A stretch of 64,000 nucleotides of DNA from contig NZ_CP006270.1 in assembly GCF_000737575.1 (NCBI RefSeq), positions 933,163 through 997,162 of the forward strand, in the 5' to 3' direction. The stretch comes from Synechococcus sp. KORDI-49. GTDB taxonomy: Bacteria > Cyanobacteriota > Cyanobacteriia > PCC-6307 > Cyanobiaceae. Both the position numbers and the translations under genes were made by a program. Shown piece by piece: positions 19,110 to 28,152 of this stretch; position 1 is the first letter of the stretch, and every line of letters begins with the position of its first letter. The notes beneath the pieces are model-generated. The model saw nothing but the letters and a program-made list of their open reading frames with translations, was not told the origin of the DNA and ran no database searches.

Positions 19110-19211
19110 TCACTTGGCGTAGGAAACGCCGCGATACTTCAGAGCAGGCTTGTTAGGAGCGACAGCAACAGTCTGCTGGTCGTACTTCTGGCCGCGATAG
19201 GTCAGGGTCAT
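19110..19211 (-). CDS. 33-residue DUF4278-like protein
   Basis: A complete micro-gene from ATG 19211 to TGA, encoding 33 residues that start TLTYRGQKYDQQ and end LKYRGVSYAK. The repeated L-x-YRG-x-x-Y unit is the DUF4278 signature, seen once at each end. GAGGAACC lies just upstream as a ribosome-binding site, and a strong terminator lies 22 bp downstream, so it is a monocistronic unit. The 5' leader carries a small hairpin (CCTCA/TGAGG near 19265–19281). Function is unknown. Confidence 0.8.
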   Translation of the reverse strand: MTLTYRGQKYDQQTVAVAPNKPALKYRGVSYAK

Positions 19212-19383
19212 CTGTGGTTCCTCAGAAATCCAGGTCCCCGTTCCTTGGCCTGGTTGATCTGCGCCTCACAGAAGTGAGGTGAACGTTGTTGGTAGCTGTT
19301 GCTACAAGTCCTTTATAAGGGAAACGTCAACCGCTGTGTCGTTCAGGCGGATACACACCCTCTTGCTGCTCCAGCAACATCCG

Positions 19384-20469
19384 TCAGGGGCAGAGCACCT
19401 GCAGGCGTTGCTCCGTGCAGAACTGAGCCCCAGTGCGAATCCGCCCCTGCAGCAGATCAGTCCAGGGAACGATCCAGTGGCGAGGATCCACATCAGCCAG
19501 AACATCAGCTGCCACTGGATTGGGGAGGGCAATCACGCGACGGTCCGCCAGGGCGAGATGGCGACGCAGCCAAGGGGTGAGGATCAGCTCCTCCAGCAAC
19601 TGCTGATAGGAACCATCCGCGATCGCCCGCTCAAAACCGAGCTGAATCGCATCGGCCAGCGAGTGATTGTCAGGGCTGACATAGAAGAAACCGGCGAAGG
19701 GATAGGTGATCAGCAGATTCGGATCGAGGTCGGTGCCCGCAGCGGTGGAAGCCACGATCGTCGCTTCACGCTCGAGTTCATCAATGCCGCGCGGAAACAG
19801 CTGCACGCGGCGGTTGTCCACAAGACGGAACAGATCCTCGGATCGGGCGGTGAAGGTGCGCAGCCCGGATGCATCGAAGATCTCCACATCACTCCAGCCC
19901 AGACCCTGCAGCAGCACAACGCTGCGCAGGTCTTCAACGGAACCCACTGAAGCCAGCCGTTCGTGCTGGCTTCGGTGGCTCCATCCGACTCTCAGGCCAA
20001 GAATTCCGCCGGTCACGGGGATGGGAATCTCCCGCAGGCGCCGGTTCAGCTCCAGCCCGGCCCCGTACACACCAACGCTGATGGCGAAGGGATTGCGTGA
20101 GGACCCAGGCCCCTGCTGGAGGGCTGCGACAGCTTCATCCTGGCTTTGGATCTGCTCGCTGAGCCCGAGAGCGAAGGGGCGACCACTGCGCTCCAGCACC
20201 AGTTGCAGAAGCCGATACCTGAAACCGGTCTGGTCCTGACCCGGCGAGCGATCCAGCACCACCGCCAGCGTCTCAGGCGGCAGCGCCGCCACCTCCTCGG
20301 AGGTGAGGATGTAACGCTCATCAATCCTGAGGCGCCGCTCACTCAAACGCGGCTCAATCTGCAGCGTGCCCACCAGCACGATCACGATGGTGATCGCCGA
20401 GGTCAACAGTGTCCAGAAGCCATTAGCCACCTCGGGGGGGCGGGGCTGAGGAGATGCTGCGGAGGTCAT
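19384..20469 (-). CDS. Membrane-anchored orphan solute-binding-like protein
   Basis: A 361-residue protein starting at ATG 20469, inside an ATGA overlap with the upstream gene. One membrane segment (FWTLLTSAITIVIVLVGTL) near residues 17–37 anchors it. The rest resembles a type-3 periplasmic solute-binding domain: a lobe-1 strand ETLAVVLDRSPG, the hinge region GWSHRSQHERLASVGSVEDL, and the late TYPFAGFFYVSPDNHSLADA. No ABC permease or ATPase is nearby. Translational coupling to a ligand-gated-channel-like protein suggests it presents a ligand to, or senses together with, that channel. This is inference from context. Confidence 0.75.
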   Translation of the reverse strand: MTSAASPQPRPPEVANGFWTLLTSAITIVIVLVGTLQIEPRLSERRLRIDERYILTSEEVAALPPETLAVVLDRSPGQDQTGFRYRLLQLVLERSGRPFALGLSEQIQSQDEAVAALQQGPGSSRNPFAISVGVYGAGLELNRRLREIPIPVTGGILGLRVGWSHRSQHERLASVGSVEDLRSVVLLQGLGWSDVEIFDASGLRTFTARSEDLFRLVDNRRVQLFPRGIDELEREATIVASTAAGTDLDPNLLITYPFAGFFYVSPDNHSLADAIQLGFERAIADGSYQQLLEELILTPWLRRHLALADRRVIALPNPVAADVLADVDPRHWIVPWTDLLQGRIRTGAQFCTEQRLQVLCP

Positions 20470-21527
20470 GGAATGATCCACCAGATTCCCAGCAGGGTCA
20501 TCCCCACATAACTGGGCAGCAGGAACACCTTCAACACCCGCGCAAACCGGGCATTCACCAGGCTGAGCTGGTTGTCGATCAATTCATCCGCCGCCACCAC
20601 GTACAGGATTCCCAGAAAGATGATCAGCTGCAGCGTGCCGATGAATCCGGTCATCGCCGTCACCGGCAACTGGCCGGCGATGAACACATAGTTGCCTCCG
20701 GCGGAGACCACGGCCGCCAGGATCAGATCGTCCCGGCTGCGGGTGATCAGCAGGCTCATGCAGCAGAGGCCGACGGCCAGCATGTAGCCCAGAAAATCCG
20801 GCGCCACGAACAGCAGGCTGCGGCGCTGGATCGGCAGATCAAAGGACACCGTGGGCTGACGCCGAACGGCCCCCACCTCGGCCATGGGCCTGCCCAGATC
20901 ACTCATCAGGCTGATGCTGGAGGCATAGCCGTTGGGGGGCTTGAGAATCCAGCCCGGCAAAATCAGCCCAGGGCTGACCGTGCTGGGATCGGTGGGCACC
21001 ACGTCCAGGTTGACCGGCTGCAACGGATCCTCCAGACCGATCTGCACATGCAGCAGCTGGTCATCGAAGGGGTAACGCTGCAGCCGCCAACGCTTCACCA
21101 CCGGCGAGCGCACGGTGTAGAGACTCCAGCTGCTGCCGTTGATCTGATCGCGGCGGATGCGCTCGAACCGCTGGGTGTCGCCGTTGTAGACGCCGTTGAG
21201 GATGCGCAGCTGATCGCTGGGGTTCTGATCCGGATCCCCCTGCCAGATGGTCCAGAGCAGCAGCTCGATGGAGAACTGGTCATTGAGCAGATCAATGTCG
21301 TTGACATTGGTGATGTAGGCACCCAGCTGCAGCGGAGGCAGCGTTGGCTGACGCAGCGGTGGCGAAGCCGCTGGTGCCTCTGGTCTTCCCCAGTCCACGG
21401 CCGGTGGTGCGGGTTCCGGCGTCGCGGCGGCACGCCAGAAGCCGATCTGCAGCGTCAACGCGAACGCCAGGGCGGCGAGGGCCATCCAGAGGCGACGCCG
21501 ACGCGGCACAACGGGCACGTCCTTCAC
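20466..21527 (-). CDS. Pentameric ligand-gated ion channel-like protein
   Basis: A 353-residue protein with an N-terminal membrane or signal segment (residues about 14–32), a periplasmic beta-rich domain (about 65–230) and four C-terminal membrane helices. The domain contains RWRLQRYPFDDQLLHVQIGL, which matches the conserved Pro-Phe-Asp-x-Gln loop and following strand of prokaryotic Cys-loop-type channels. The helices run near 236–258, 265–285, 288–310 and 330–352, as expected for M1–M4. As in other bacterial members there is no Cys pair at the loop. It is first in a two-gene operon with an anchored solute-binding protein. Ligand and ion are unknown. Confidence 0.75.
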   Translation of the reverse strand: MKDVPVVPRRRRLWMALAALAFALTLQIGFWRAAATPEPAPPAVDWGRPEAPAASPPLRQPTLPPLQLGAYITNVNDIDLLNDQFSIELLLWTIWQGDPDQNPSDQLRILNGVYNGDTQRFERIRRDQINGSSWSLYTVRSPVVKRWRLQRYPFDDQLLHVQIGLEDPLQPVNLDVVPTDPSTVSPGLILPGWILKPPNGYASSISLMSDLGRPMAEVGAVRRQPTVSFDLPIQRRSLLFVAPDFLGYMLAVGLCCMSLLITRSRDDLILAAVVSAGGNYVFIAGQLPVTAMTGFIGTLQLIIFLGILYVVAADELIDNQLSLVNARFARVLKVFLLPSYVGMTLLGIWWIIP

Positions 21528-21600
21528 GGGATCAACGCAGCCTCACCATGACAACTCCGTTCCACCATGATGTGTTGCGGCGTTGACCGACAGGTCCTGA

Positions 21601-22233
21601 ATGATCGCGCTGCCCTCAGCTGTCGTCCGCACCGGAGCTGCCCTGAGTGGCTTGCTGCTGGTGCTGTTCACGCTGGTGCATCTGGGCGGACTGATCCCTG
21701 CGGTGCTGGCGCCTGAGCGGTTCGAGGCCTACGCCAGCGCCCTGCACACCAGTCCCTGGCTGAGGCCATTTGAGATCGGGCTGGCCGGGATCGCCGGCCT
21801 GCATGTGAGTCTCACGATCAGCAAAGCCATCTCCAACCGCCGGGCCGGCAACAGTGCCCAGCTCAGCAGCCGCCGCGATGCCCCCCTGGCCGCACTGGCC
21901 AGTCGCAGCAAAGGGATCGCCGGCCTGCTCACGCTGGCGTTTCTGGTGGTGCATCTCAATCAGCTGCGCTGGCCGCGACCGGCAGCCGGGCAGGAGGGGG
22001 CGGTGCTGAGTTCCGTGCTGCAGCAACCGCTGAATGCCGTGGTTTACGCCGCTGCGGCGCTGGTGCTGGCGCTGCATCTCCTGCATGGTGCCGAGGCCGC
22101 CCACCGCAGCCTCGGCTGGTTGAGCCCAACCAACAGCTCCGCCCTTCGCACGGGTGGACGACTGCTGGCGGCCCTGATCGGTGGGGGCTTCCTGCTGATC
22201 AGCCTCAGCCTGGCTCTGGGAGGTGCCGCATGA
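21601..22233 (+). CDS. sdhC: Succinate dehydrogenase/fumarate reductase cytochrome b subunit
   Basis: A 210-residue hydrophobic protein with about five membrane helices and histidines in helices (LVHLGG, GLHVSL, VVHLNQ, ALHLLHG) positioned to ligate heme b, as in the single-subunit anchors of di-heme succinate:quinone oxidoreductases. It anchors SdhA and SdhB to the thylakoid or plasma membrane and passes electrons to quinone. Its stop overlaps the sdhA start (ATGA), and sdhA overlaps sdhB in the same way, so the three are one tightly coupled operon. Sequence divergence makes this subunit the least certain of the three. Confidence 0.85.
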   Translation: MIALPSAVVRTGAALSGLLLVLFTLVHLGGLIPAVLAPERFEAYASALHTSPWLRPFEIGLAGIAGLHVSLTISKAISNRRAGNSAQLSSRRDAPLAALASRSKGIAGLLTLAFLVVHLNQLRWPRPAAGQEGAVLSSVLQQPLNAVVYAAAALVLALHLLHGAEAAHRSLGWLSPTNSSALRTGGRLLAALIGGGFLLISLSLALGGAA

Positions 22234-24146
22234 GCGGACTGCCCGATCCACGCATTCCGACAGGACCGATCGCCGACGCCTGGCGACGCACCCGGGAATC
22301 CCTGCCGCTGATCAGCCCCCTGCGCAAAGGCCAGATCGACCTGCTGGTGGTGGGCACCGGCCTGGCCGGCGCCTCAGCCGCCGCCACCCTGGCCCAGCAG
22401 GGCTACCGGGTGACGGTGCTCAGCTATCACGACAGTCCGCGGCGGGCCCACTCGGTAGCGGCCCAGGGCGGCATCAATGCAGCCCGGGCGATGGCGGTGG
22501 ATGGCGACAGCGTCAGCCGCCTGTTCACCGACACCCTGAAAGGCGGCGACTTCCGGGCCCGGGAAAGCGGCTGCCAGCGGCTGGCGGAAATCAGCAGCGG
22601 CATCATTGATCAATGCGTCGCCCAGGGGGTGCCGTTCGCCCGCGAATACGGCGGCAGCCTGGCCACCCGCAGCTTCGGGGGGGCGCTGGTGAGCCGCACC
22701 TTCTATGCCCGCGGCCAGACCGGACAGCAGCTGCTGTATGGCGCGTATCAGGCTCTGATGCGTCAAGTGGAGCTGGGCCGGGTGAGGCTGCTCACACGGC
22801 GCGACATGCTGGAGCTGATCACCGTCGATGGCGTGGCCCGGGGGGTGGTGACGCGTCACACGGTGACGGGCGAACTGGAGGTGCACACAGCGCGGGCGGT
22901 GCTGCTGTGCAGCGGTGGGTACAGCAACGTCTACTTCCTGTCGACGAATGCCCTGAAATCGAATGCCAGTGCCATCTGGCGGGCGCACCGCAAGGGAGCC
23001 CTGTTCGCCAATCCCTGCTTCACCCAGATCCATCCCACCTGCATCCCCAGCGGTGATGCCTTCCAGAGCAAGCTGACGCTGATGAGCGAAAGCCTGCGCA
23101 ACGACGGGCGCATCTGGCTGCCGAAGCAGCCCGGCGATCAGCGCGCGCCCGCGGACATCCCGGAGCAGGAGCGGGATTACTTCCTCGAGCGGATGTATCC
23201 CACCTACGGCAACATGACGCCCCGAGATGTGGCCTCCCGCCGCGCCCGGGAACTCTGCAATACCGGTCACGGCGTCGGTCCAGGCGGACGCTCGGTGTAC
23301 CTGGATCTCACCGACGCGATCAGAACCGAGGGCCGCGACGTCATTGCCGCCCGTTACGGCAACCTGATGACGATGTATGAGCGGATCAGCGGCGACGATC
23401 CCTATCGCACGCCGATGCGCATCTATCCCGCCCCCCACTACACGATGGGAGGGCTCTGGGTTGACTACCAGCTGATGAGTTCGATCCCGGGGCTGTTCGT
23501 GCTGGGGGAAGCCAACTACTCCGAACACGGCGCCAACCGCCTCGGTGCCAGTGCCCTGATGCAGGGCCTGGCCGATGGCTACTTCATCGCCCCCTCCACG
23601 GTGACCGCCTGGTTGGCGGGCACACCCTCAGAGGCGGTGAGCCCGGACCATCCGGCCTGCCAGGAGGCCCTGCACAGCACCCGCCGCCGCATCGAGGCCC
23701 TGCTCGGCGCCAGGGGGGAGCGACCGGTGGACAGCTTCCATCGCGATCTGGGGGCCCTGATGATCGACCGCTGCGGCATCAGTCGCCGCGCCGAGGATCT
23801 GCGGGATGGACTGGCCCGGGTATCGGCCCTGGAGCAGCGGTTCTCGCAGGAGGTGCGGGTGCCTGGTGAGGGCCATGGGCCCAATGCCGAGCTGGAGAAG
23901 GCTCTGCGGGTGAGGGATTTCTTCGGGCTGGCCCAGCTGATGCTGCGGGATGCCCTGGCCCGGGAGGAATCCTGCGGCGCTCACTTCCGGGAGGAGCACC
24001 AGAGCGCGGAAGGGGAGGCACAGCGCGATGACGCCAACTTCGCGCACATCGCCGCCTGGGAGCACCAGGATGACGGGGAACCGATCCGCCACGGCGAGCC
24101 GCTGCAGTTCACCGCCCTGCAACCGAGCACCCGCAGTTACCGATGA
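22230..24146 (+). CDS. sdhA: Succinate dehydrogenase/fumarate reductase flavoprotein subunit
   Basis: A 638-residue FAD-binding subunit. The dinucleotide-binding [20 protein letters not shown] lies near residues 34–53, and the covalent-flavin site is in [15 protein letters not shown]. Active-site segments include the His/Arg of [19 protein letters not shown] and the FAD-contacting [14 protein letters not shown]. It oxidises succinate to fumarate (or the reverse) and hands electrons to SdhB. The SdhE-type flavinylation factor is not in the window. Length is normal for the Bacillus/Wolinella-like type. Confidence 0.96.
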   Translation: MSGLPDPRIPTGPIADAWRRTRESLPLISPLRKGQIDLLVVGTGLAGASAAATLAQQGYRVTVLSYHDSPRRAHSVAAQGGINAARAMAVDGDSVSRLFTDTLKGGDFRARESGCQRLAEISSGIIDQCVAQGVPFAREYGGSLATRSFGGALVSRTFYARGQTGQQLLYGAYQALMRQVELGRVRLLTRRDMLELITVDGVARGVVTRHTVTGELEVHTARAVLLCSGGYSNVYFLSTNALKSNASAIWRAHRKGALFANPCFTQIHPTCIPSGDAFQSKLTLMSESLRNDGRIWLPKQPGDQRAPADIPEQERDYFLERMYPTYGNMTPRDVASRRARELCNTGHGVGPGGRSVYLDLTDAIRTEGRDVIAARYGNLMTMYERISGDDPYRTPMRIYPAPHYTMGGLWVDYQLMSSIPGLFVLGEANYSEHGANRLGASALMQGLADGYFIAPSTVTAWLAGTPSEAVSPDHPACQEALHSTRRRIEALLGARGERPVDSFHRDLGALMIDRCGISRRAEDLRDGLARVSALEQRFSQEVRVPGEGHGPNAELEKALRVRDFFGLAQLMLRDALAREESCGAHFREEHQSAEGEAQRDDANFAHIAAWEHQDDGEPIRHGEPLQFTALQPSTRSYR

Positions 24147-24871
24147 AGCTCACCCTGCGCATCTGGCGGCAAACAGACCGCCACCAACCCGGCGGCTACG
24201 AAAGCCATACCCTCGATCGCGTCTCCCCGGATCTGTCGCTGCTGGAAGCCCTCGATCAGCTCAATGAACAGCTGATCAGCAACGGGCAGCGACCGATCGG
24301 CTTCGAACACGACTGCCGCGAGGGAATCTGCGGCAGCTGCGGTTTCCTGGTGAACGGCCAGGCGCACGGTCCGCGCGGGGCCACATCGGTGTGCCAGCTC
24401 TACCTGCGCGAATTCCAGGACGGTGCGGAGCTGACCCTGGAGCCCTGGCGCGCCCGGGCCTTCCCGCCGATTCAGGACCTGATGGTGGATCGTTCCGCCT
24501 TCGACCGCCTGATCGCCGCCGGCGGCTACTGCTCCACCGGCACCGGCCAGGCACCGGATGGCAACGCCCTGCCGGTGGGCCGTGACCAGGCCACCAGCGC
24601 CTTCGACACCGCCACCTGCATCGGCTGCGGCGCCTGTGTGGCCAGCTGCCGCAACGCCTCAGCCAGCCTGTTCGTGGCCGCCAAACTGGCGCATCTCGGC
24701 CAACTCCCGCAGGGGCAACCGGAGCGATCCAAGCGGGCCCGCAGCATGCAGGACCGGATGGAACAGGAGGGCTTCGGCAGCTGCAGCAGCAACCTCGAGT
24801 GCGAGGCGGTCTGCCCCCAGGAGATCTCAGCGGACTGGATCAGCTGGATGCACCGAGAGGCAACCAGCTGA
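24143..24871 (+). CDS. sdhB: Succinate dehydrogenase/fumarate reductase iron-sulfur subunit
   Basis: A 242-residue subunit with a [2Fe-2S] ferredoxin domain ([15 protein letters not shown]), a [4Fe-4S] motif [11 protein letters not shown], and a last cysteine cluster [12 protein letters not shown]. These three clusters relay electrons from the flavin of SdhA to the quinone site. The start overlaps the sdhA stop by 4 bp. It ends 10 bp before the stop of the convergent RTX gene, leaving almost no room for a terminator. Confidence 0.95.
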   Translation: MKLTLRIWRQTDRHQPGGYESHTLDRVSPDLSLLEALDQLNEQLISNGQRPIGFEHDCREGICGSCGFLVNGQAHGPRGATSVCQLYLREFQDGAELTLEPWRARAFPPIQDLMVDRSAFDRLIAAGGYCSTGTGQAPDGNALPVGRDQATSAFDTATCIGCGACVASCRNASASLFVAAKLAHLGQLPQGQPERSKRARSMQDRMEQEGFGSCSSNLECEAVCPQEISADWISWMHREATS

Positions 24872-24881
24872 ATGCCGCCCT

Positions 24882-26624
24882 TCAGGACAGGTCCTGAATG
24901 TTCATGATCAGCATCAGGACATCCGTCAGGGTCGACACAGTTCCATCACGGTCAAGATCAAGAGCGTTCTGAGTCACCAACTGATTGAGCGTTTCGTCGA
25001 TCTGTGTTCGACCCTCCGCGTCAGCGACGGGGCCTAATCCTTCGAACAAGGCATCTCCGGGGAACGTGCCAAGCATCTTTCGCACACCGATCACTGCATC
25101 GGTCTGCAATGACACCGAGCCATCCTCATCAAAGTCGTAATCCTCGGGCTCCATGAGATAAGGCTCGGGGAGCTGCTCCGAAACCGCTTGCCGTTGCAGC
25201 GAGAGATGCTCGAGATCCAGCTGGGGTGCTCCCTTCAGCTTCAGGAACAATCCACCCTCTCCCCAACCCTCTTCATCGCCATTCTGGTTGAAATACAGAC
25301 GCCCTTTCCCGAGGTCATACACCAGATTGCTCTCGGTCAGTGCAGCACTGCGTGCTTCCCGATTGCCGCTGACCAAAGCCAGATTCAGATCGTCAACATC
25401 AGTGAGAAGCGCAGAGGAGAGCAAGAGCCTGTCGCCTTCCTGAGCATCAAAATCATCAATCTTCGTCATTTTCCGCCGCCCGAAACGCCGTACCACATCC
25501 ATCAGGAATCCATCCGCACCGCGGCCGCCGACAAGACGATCACGACCTCCACCACCGGCAATGATTTCACCATCATTGGAACCAATCAGATGATCACGAG
25601 AGGAGGTTCCCAGGAGCACATCGTGAGATTCCTCAGCATTGATCAAAACAGGCTCAACGAGGCGTCCACGAACGAGGGCATCCTCATAGCTCAAATCAAA
25701 AACAGACTGATAGGAGCGATTCAACCGCAGCCCATGAGTCGCATTGTCCAACCTGTTTGATGGCAGGAAGCGTAGATCAACGCGATTGAGACCCGTCCAA
25801 TCTTCAAGATATCGCTCAACCGAATAAACACCAAATTCCTGATTAAGACTGAATTCCAAATAGGGATCCATATCCAGACCATTTTCGGAGCCTCCGAGAG
25901 AAACCCTCAGATCCTCTGGATCAAGATCTCGATAAACAATGTTCTGGCTCGCCAGCAGAGCGTTAACGGACTGATCCGTGATCGAAAAACGCGACATCAA
26001 ATCACGGTTGACCTCAACGCCGTAACGACCGCGGCCGTCTTTGACCACTCGGCCAAGCAGATCACCATCCTCGAAAATCTTGGCCAGCACTCCTCCCTGC
26101 CGACGCGCTTCAGGAAAAACCCTTGCCTCCCATGCAGTCCCCGACTCCCGAAGGGTCACATCAACCCGATCAACCTTGAAAATCTCATCACCCCTGTCGA
26201 AACGGAAGGCACCAATCACATCAACATCGAGAGACCCGGAGGAGAAGTCCTCCTGGAGGTCGATCACCTCTCCAAGCGCATCCGCCTCAAGATCGATAAA
26301 GCCGCTGAATGACAACCTGTCGTAGCGCCCCTCACTCACATCATCCTCATCACCAGACATTTCAATCAGAACATCCAACTCACCATCAACAAACGATCTC
26401 TCCAACCCCCCATAGGCAGGAACTTCGTACTGAAAAATTAAATCCTGAATATCGAATGAAACACTATCGGAAGCATAAGCAATATCAACCCGCCCCTCAT
26501 CAAGCCGATAACGATGTCTGGAGGGATTCAGATACTCAACATAATCACTTGGAACCGAATCAAGGAAGTCAATGCCCAGATAATACGAAACAATAGAATT
26601 AGGTATCGATTTAAAATTTTGCAT
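24882..26624 (-). CDS. RTX/dockerin-like calcium-binding exoprotein
   Basis: A 580-residue protein without a Sec signal peptide, as expected for type I secretion. The first roughly 330 residues are acidic and beta-rich with no clear family. Residues about 336–375 hold hemolysin-type nonapeptide units (SSRDHLIGSNDGE, GGGGRDRLVGGRGAD). A separate C-terminal part has two EF-hand-like loops, DFDEDGSVSLQTD and DLDRDGTVSTLTD, near residues 495 and 556, each followed by a helix, as in dockerin modules. The nucleotide composition in its 5' half is AT-richer than neighbours. Calcium-dependent folding outside the cell is inferred from these motifs; the binding partner is unknown. Confidence 0.8.
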   Translation of the reverse strand: MQNFKSIPNSIVSYYLGIDFLDSVPSDYVEYLNPSRHRYRLDEGRVDIAYASDSVSFDIQDLIFQYEVPAYGGLERSFVDGELDVLIEMSGDEDDVSEGRYDRLSFSGFIDLEADALGEVIDLQEDFSSGSLDVDVIGAFRFDRGDEIFKVDRVDVTLRESGTAWEARVFPEARRQGGVLAKIFEDGDLLGRVVKDGRGRYGVEVNRDLMSRFSITDQSVNALLASQNIVYRDLDPEDLRVSLGGSENGLDMDPYLEFSLNQEFGVYSVERYLEDWTGLNRVDLRFLPSNRLDNATHGLRLNRSYQSVFDLSYEDALVRGRLVEPVLINAEESHDVLLGTSSRDHLIGSNDGEIIAGGGGRDRLVGGRGADGFLMDVVRRFGRRKMTKIDDFDAQEGDRLLLSSALLTDVDDLNLALVSGNREARSAALTESNLVYDLGKGRLYFNQNGDEEGWGEGGLFLKLKGAPQLDLEHLSLQRQAVSEQLPEPYLMEPEDYDFDEDGSVSLQTDAVIGVRKMLGTFPGDALFEGLGPVADAEGRTQIDETLNQLVTQNALDLDRDGTVSTLTDVLMLIMNIQDLS

Positions 26625-26679
26625 TTCTGAGGGAATTTTCGCTACTCTACACTGGTTTACCTCTAAAAGCTGTCAAGAA

Positions 26680-27372
26680 TTGCCTACACAACAATGGCAG
26701 CATTTCGCATGGCTGCTGGCAGGTGTGATTTCGCTGTATGCCACGCCAGGCCGCGCCATCCCGATTTCCGGGTTGTCAGTAGGCGTGAGCGACAAAGGCG
26801 GAATGGTGGGAATTCAATCCAACATCTCAGCCAAAGACCAACTGGAACTGGGTCTTCAATATTTCAACGGCCCTCTTCTCGACTTCGATGCGGGCCTGTC
26901 CAAACCGCTTGTGCTGGAGGTCAAAAGCGCTGGCTTGCGCATGGCCTACAACCGATTCCTCACCGGGAACAGCCAGAGCCAGGGGCTGTTCCTGCAAGCC
27001 GGCCTGAACCTCCACCACATGTCTGGGAGGTCTGACATCCAGCTCAACGACTTGTCGTATCAGTTTTCCGGTCTCACGATCACCTGCCGAACCTGCGGAT
27101 CGATCCGGCTGATCAGCGATCACCCTCCCTTGAATGTGATCCCGAGCGCAGGGCTGGGCTGGCAGATCAGAGCTGGCAAGAAGATCCTGCTCAGACTTCA
27201 TGCCGGAGTGCAGCTCTATCAACCCCCCAAGGCGATCTGGACCGCCCCAAAACATCTTCCCTACTTCGCGAAGCAGGAAATCAAAACCGCAGTGCGCCGG
27301 ATCAACCGTGACATCCAAGCTGCCGGAGTGGTGTTCCCAACAGCCTCGCTGCAGCTGACCTATCTGTTCTGA
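26680..27372 (+). CDS. Exported beta-barrel-like protein, hypothetical
   Basis: A 230-residue protein from a TTG start, with a signal peptide (FAWLLAGVISLYATPGRA) and a mature part of alternating hydrophobic and polar strands (QLELGLQYFNGP, GLRMAYNRFL, GLFLQAGLNLHH, LLRLHAGVQLY). It ends in SLQLTYLF, an aromatic C-terminus like that of outer-membrane beta-barrels. A CRTC pair near residue 142 could form a disulfide. A small outer-membrane barrel is the best guess. It is divergent from the RTX gene across 55 bp. Confidence 0.6.
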   Translation: MPTQQWQHFAWLLAGVISLYATPGRAIPISGLSVGVSDKGGMVGIQSNISAKDQLELGLQYFNGPLLDFDAGLSKPLVLEVKSAGLRMAYNRFLTGNSQSQGLFLQAGLNLHHMSGRSDIQLNDLSYQFSGLTITCRTCGSIRLISDHPPLNVIPSAGLGWQIRAGKKILLRLHAGVQLYQPPKAIWTAPKHLPYFAKQEIKTAVRRINRDIQAAGVVFPTASLQLTYLF

Positions 27373-27403
27373 ACAAAACCATGCGCAGGTTCGGTGGGAG
27401 CCT

Positions 27404-27724
27404 TCACAGCCCGGCGCAACCGCGACTGGTGGCACCCACATCGGCGACGGCCTGATCACCGCGCCCCTCCCCCAGCTGCTGCATGATCAGATCCGCCTGC
27501 AACCCCAGCAGCAGCGTCTGACACGGAAAGGCGTTGCGGGCCGCCGCCCGGCGCTGAAGCGTCTCAGCGACCAGCAGGGCACTGCGGCAGGCCGCGTCCT
27601 GTCCGGCCTGCAGACACTGCAGAGCCTGCGGACGCAGCGTGGCCATGGTGGACGCGGACACCGGAGCGGTGATCAGAGGCCCCAGCAGGAGAGAGACGGC
27701 AACTGTGAACCTGGAACCGTTCAC
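27404..27724 (-). CDS. Small secreted cysteine-containing protein, hypothetical
   Basis: About 106 residues. GTG 27724 or an in-frame TTG three codons upstream could be the start. The N-terminus is a signal peptide (RFTVAVSLLLGPLITAPVSA). The mature part is short, alanine/leucine-rich and helical, with cysteines in QALQCLQAGQDAACRSAL, FPCQTLL and a C-terminal RGCAGL. Four such cysteines in a roughly 80-residue helical protein suggest disulfide-stabilised hairpins. No family is recognised. Confidence 0.6.
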   Translation of the reverse strand: MNGSRFTVAVSLLLGPLITAPVSASTMATLRPQALQCLQAGQDAACRSALLVAETLQRRAAARNAFPCQTLLLGLQADLIMQQLGEGRGDQAVADVGATSRGCAGL

Positions 27725-27748
27725 GGCATGCAACAGCGGTTTGCTGAG

Positions 27749-27895
27749 ATGATGCCTTGGATTCGCCGCTTCACTGTGTACACCGACTGGACCGCCATCG
27801 CCCTGCTGCTGTTCACCGCTGTGCCCCTGGCTGTGGTGGTGGCAACCGCCACCTTCTTCGTGCTCCGCAACAAGCAGAAAGCACCCCTGAGCTGA
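27749..27895 (+). CDS. 48-residue single-pass membrane protein
   Basis: A frame from ATG 27749 (a second ATG follows at once) that reads PWIRRFTVYTDWTAIALLLF, continues hydrophobically through AVPLAVVVATATFFVL and ends RNKQKAPLS. A basic start, one helix of about 25–28 residues and a basic tail fit a small photosynthetic-membrane-type protein, but no named subunit is matched. It is divergent from the small secreted-protein gene and almost abuts the convergent zinc-finger gene. The frame is too regular to be accidental. Confidence 0.6.
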   Translation: MMPWIRRFTVYTDWTAIALLLFTAVPLAVVVATATFFVLRNKQKAPLS

Positions 27896-27899
27896 TCAG

Positions 27900-28088
27900 T
27901 CAGCCCCGTGAATGCGGCAGACAACCAACGCGGTTGGCCGCAACGGTGGCTGTGGCCAGCTGATTGAGGGGAGCGGACTGGACGGCGGCGCTGATCACGC
28001 CCGTGCCGAGGCAGGCCAGACAGGTGCGGAAGCGCTGGCTGCTCACGCGCTGAATGCCGCTGCCACCGCAGACGGTGCAGATGGTCAT
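27900..28088 (-). CDS. Small DnaJ-type zinc-finger protein
   Basis: A 62-residue protein from ATG 28088, reading TICTVCGGSGIQRVSSQRF then TCLACLGTGV. The two C-x-x-C-x-G-x-G units form one DnaJ-type zinc site. The rest of the C-terminus is alanine-rich and unstructured. Such stand-alone zinc-finger proteins occur widely in cyanobacteria and plastids, sometimes as disulfide reductases or assembly factors. It lies just upstream of the gluQ 3' end on the same strand. Confidence 0.7.
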   Translation of the reverse strand: MTICTVCGGSGIQRVSSQRFRTCLACLGTGVISAAVQSAPLNQLATATVAANRVGCLPHSRG

Positions 28089-28152
28089 GAGAGGTTGAAA
28101 ACCGTTGGAAATAGTGTGCGCCGTTTTGCTGATCTCGATCCCGAAGCCTTCC

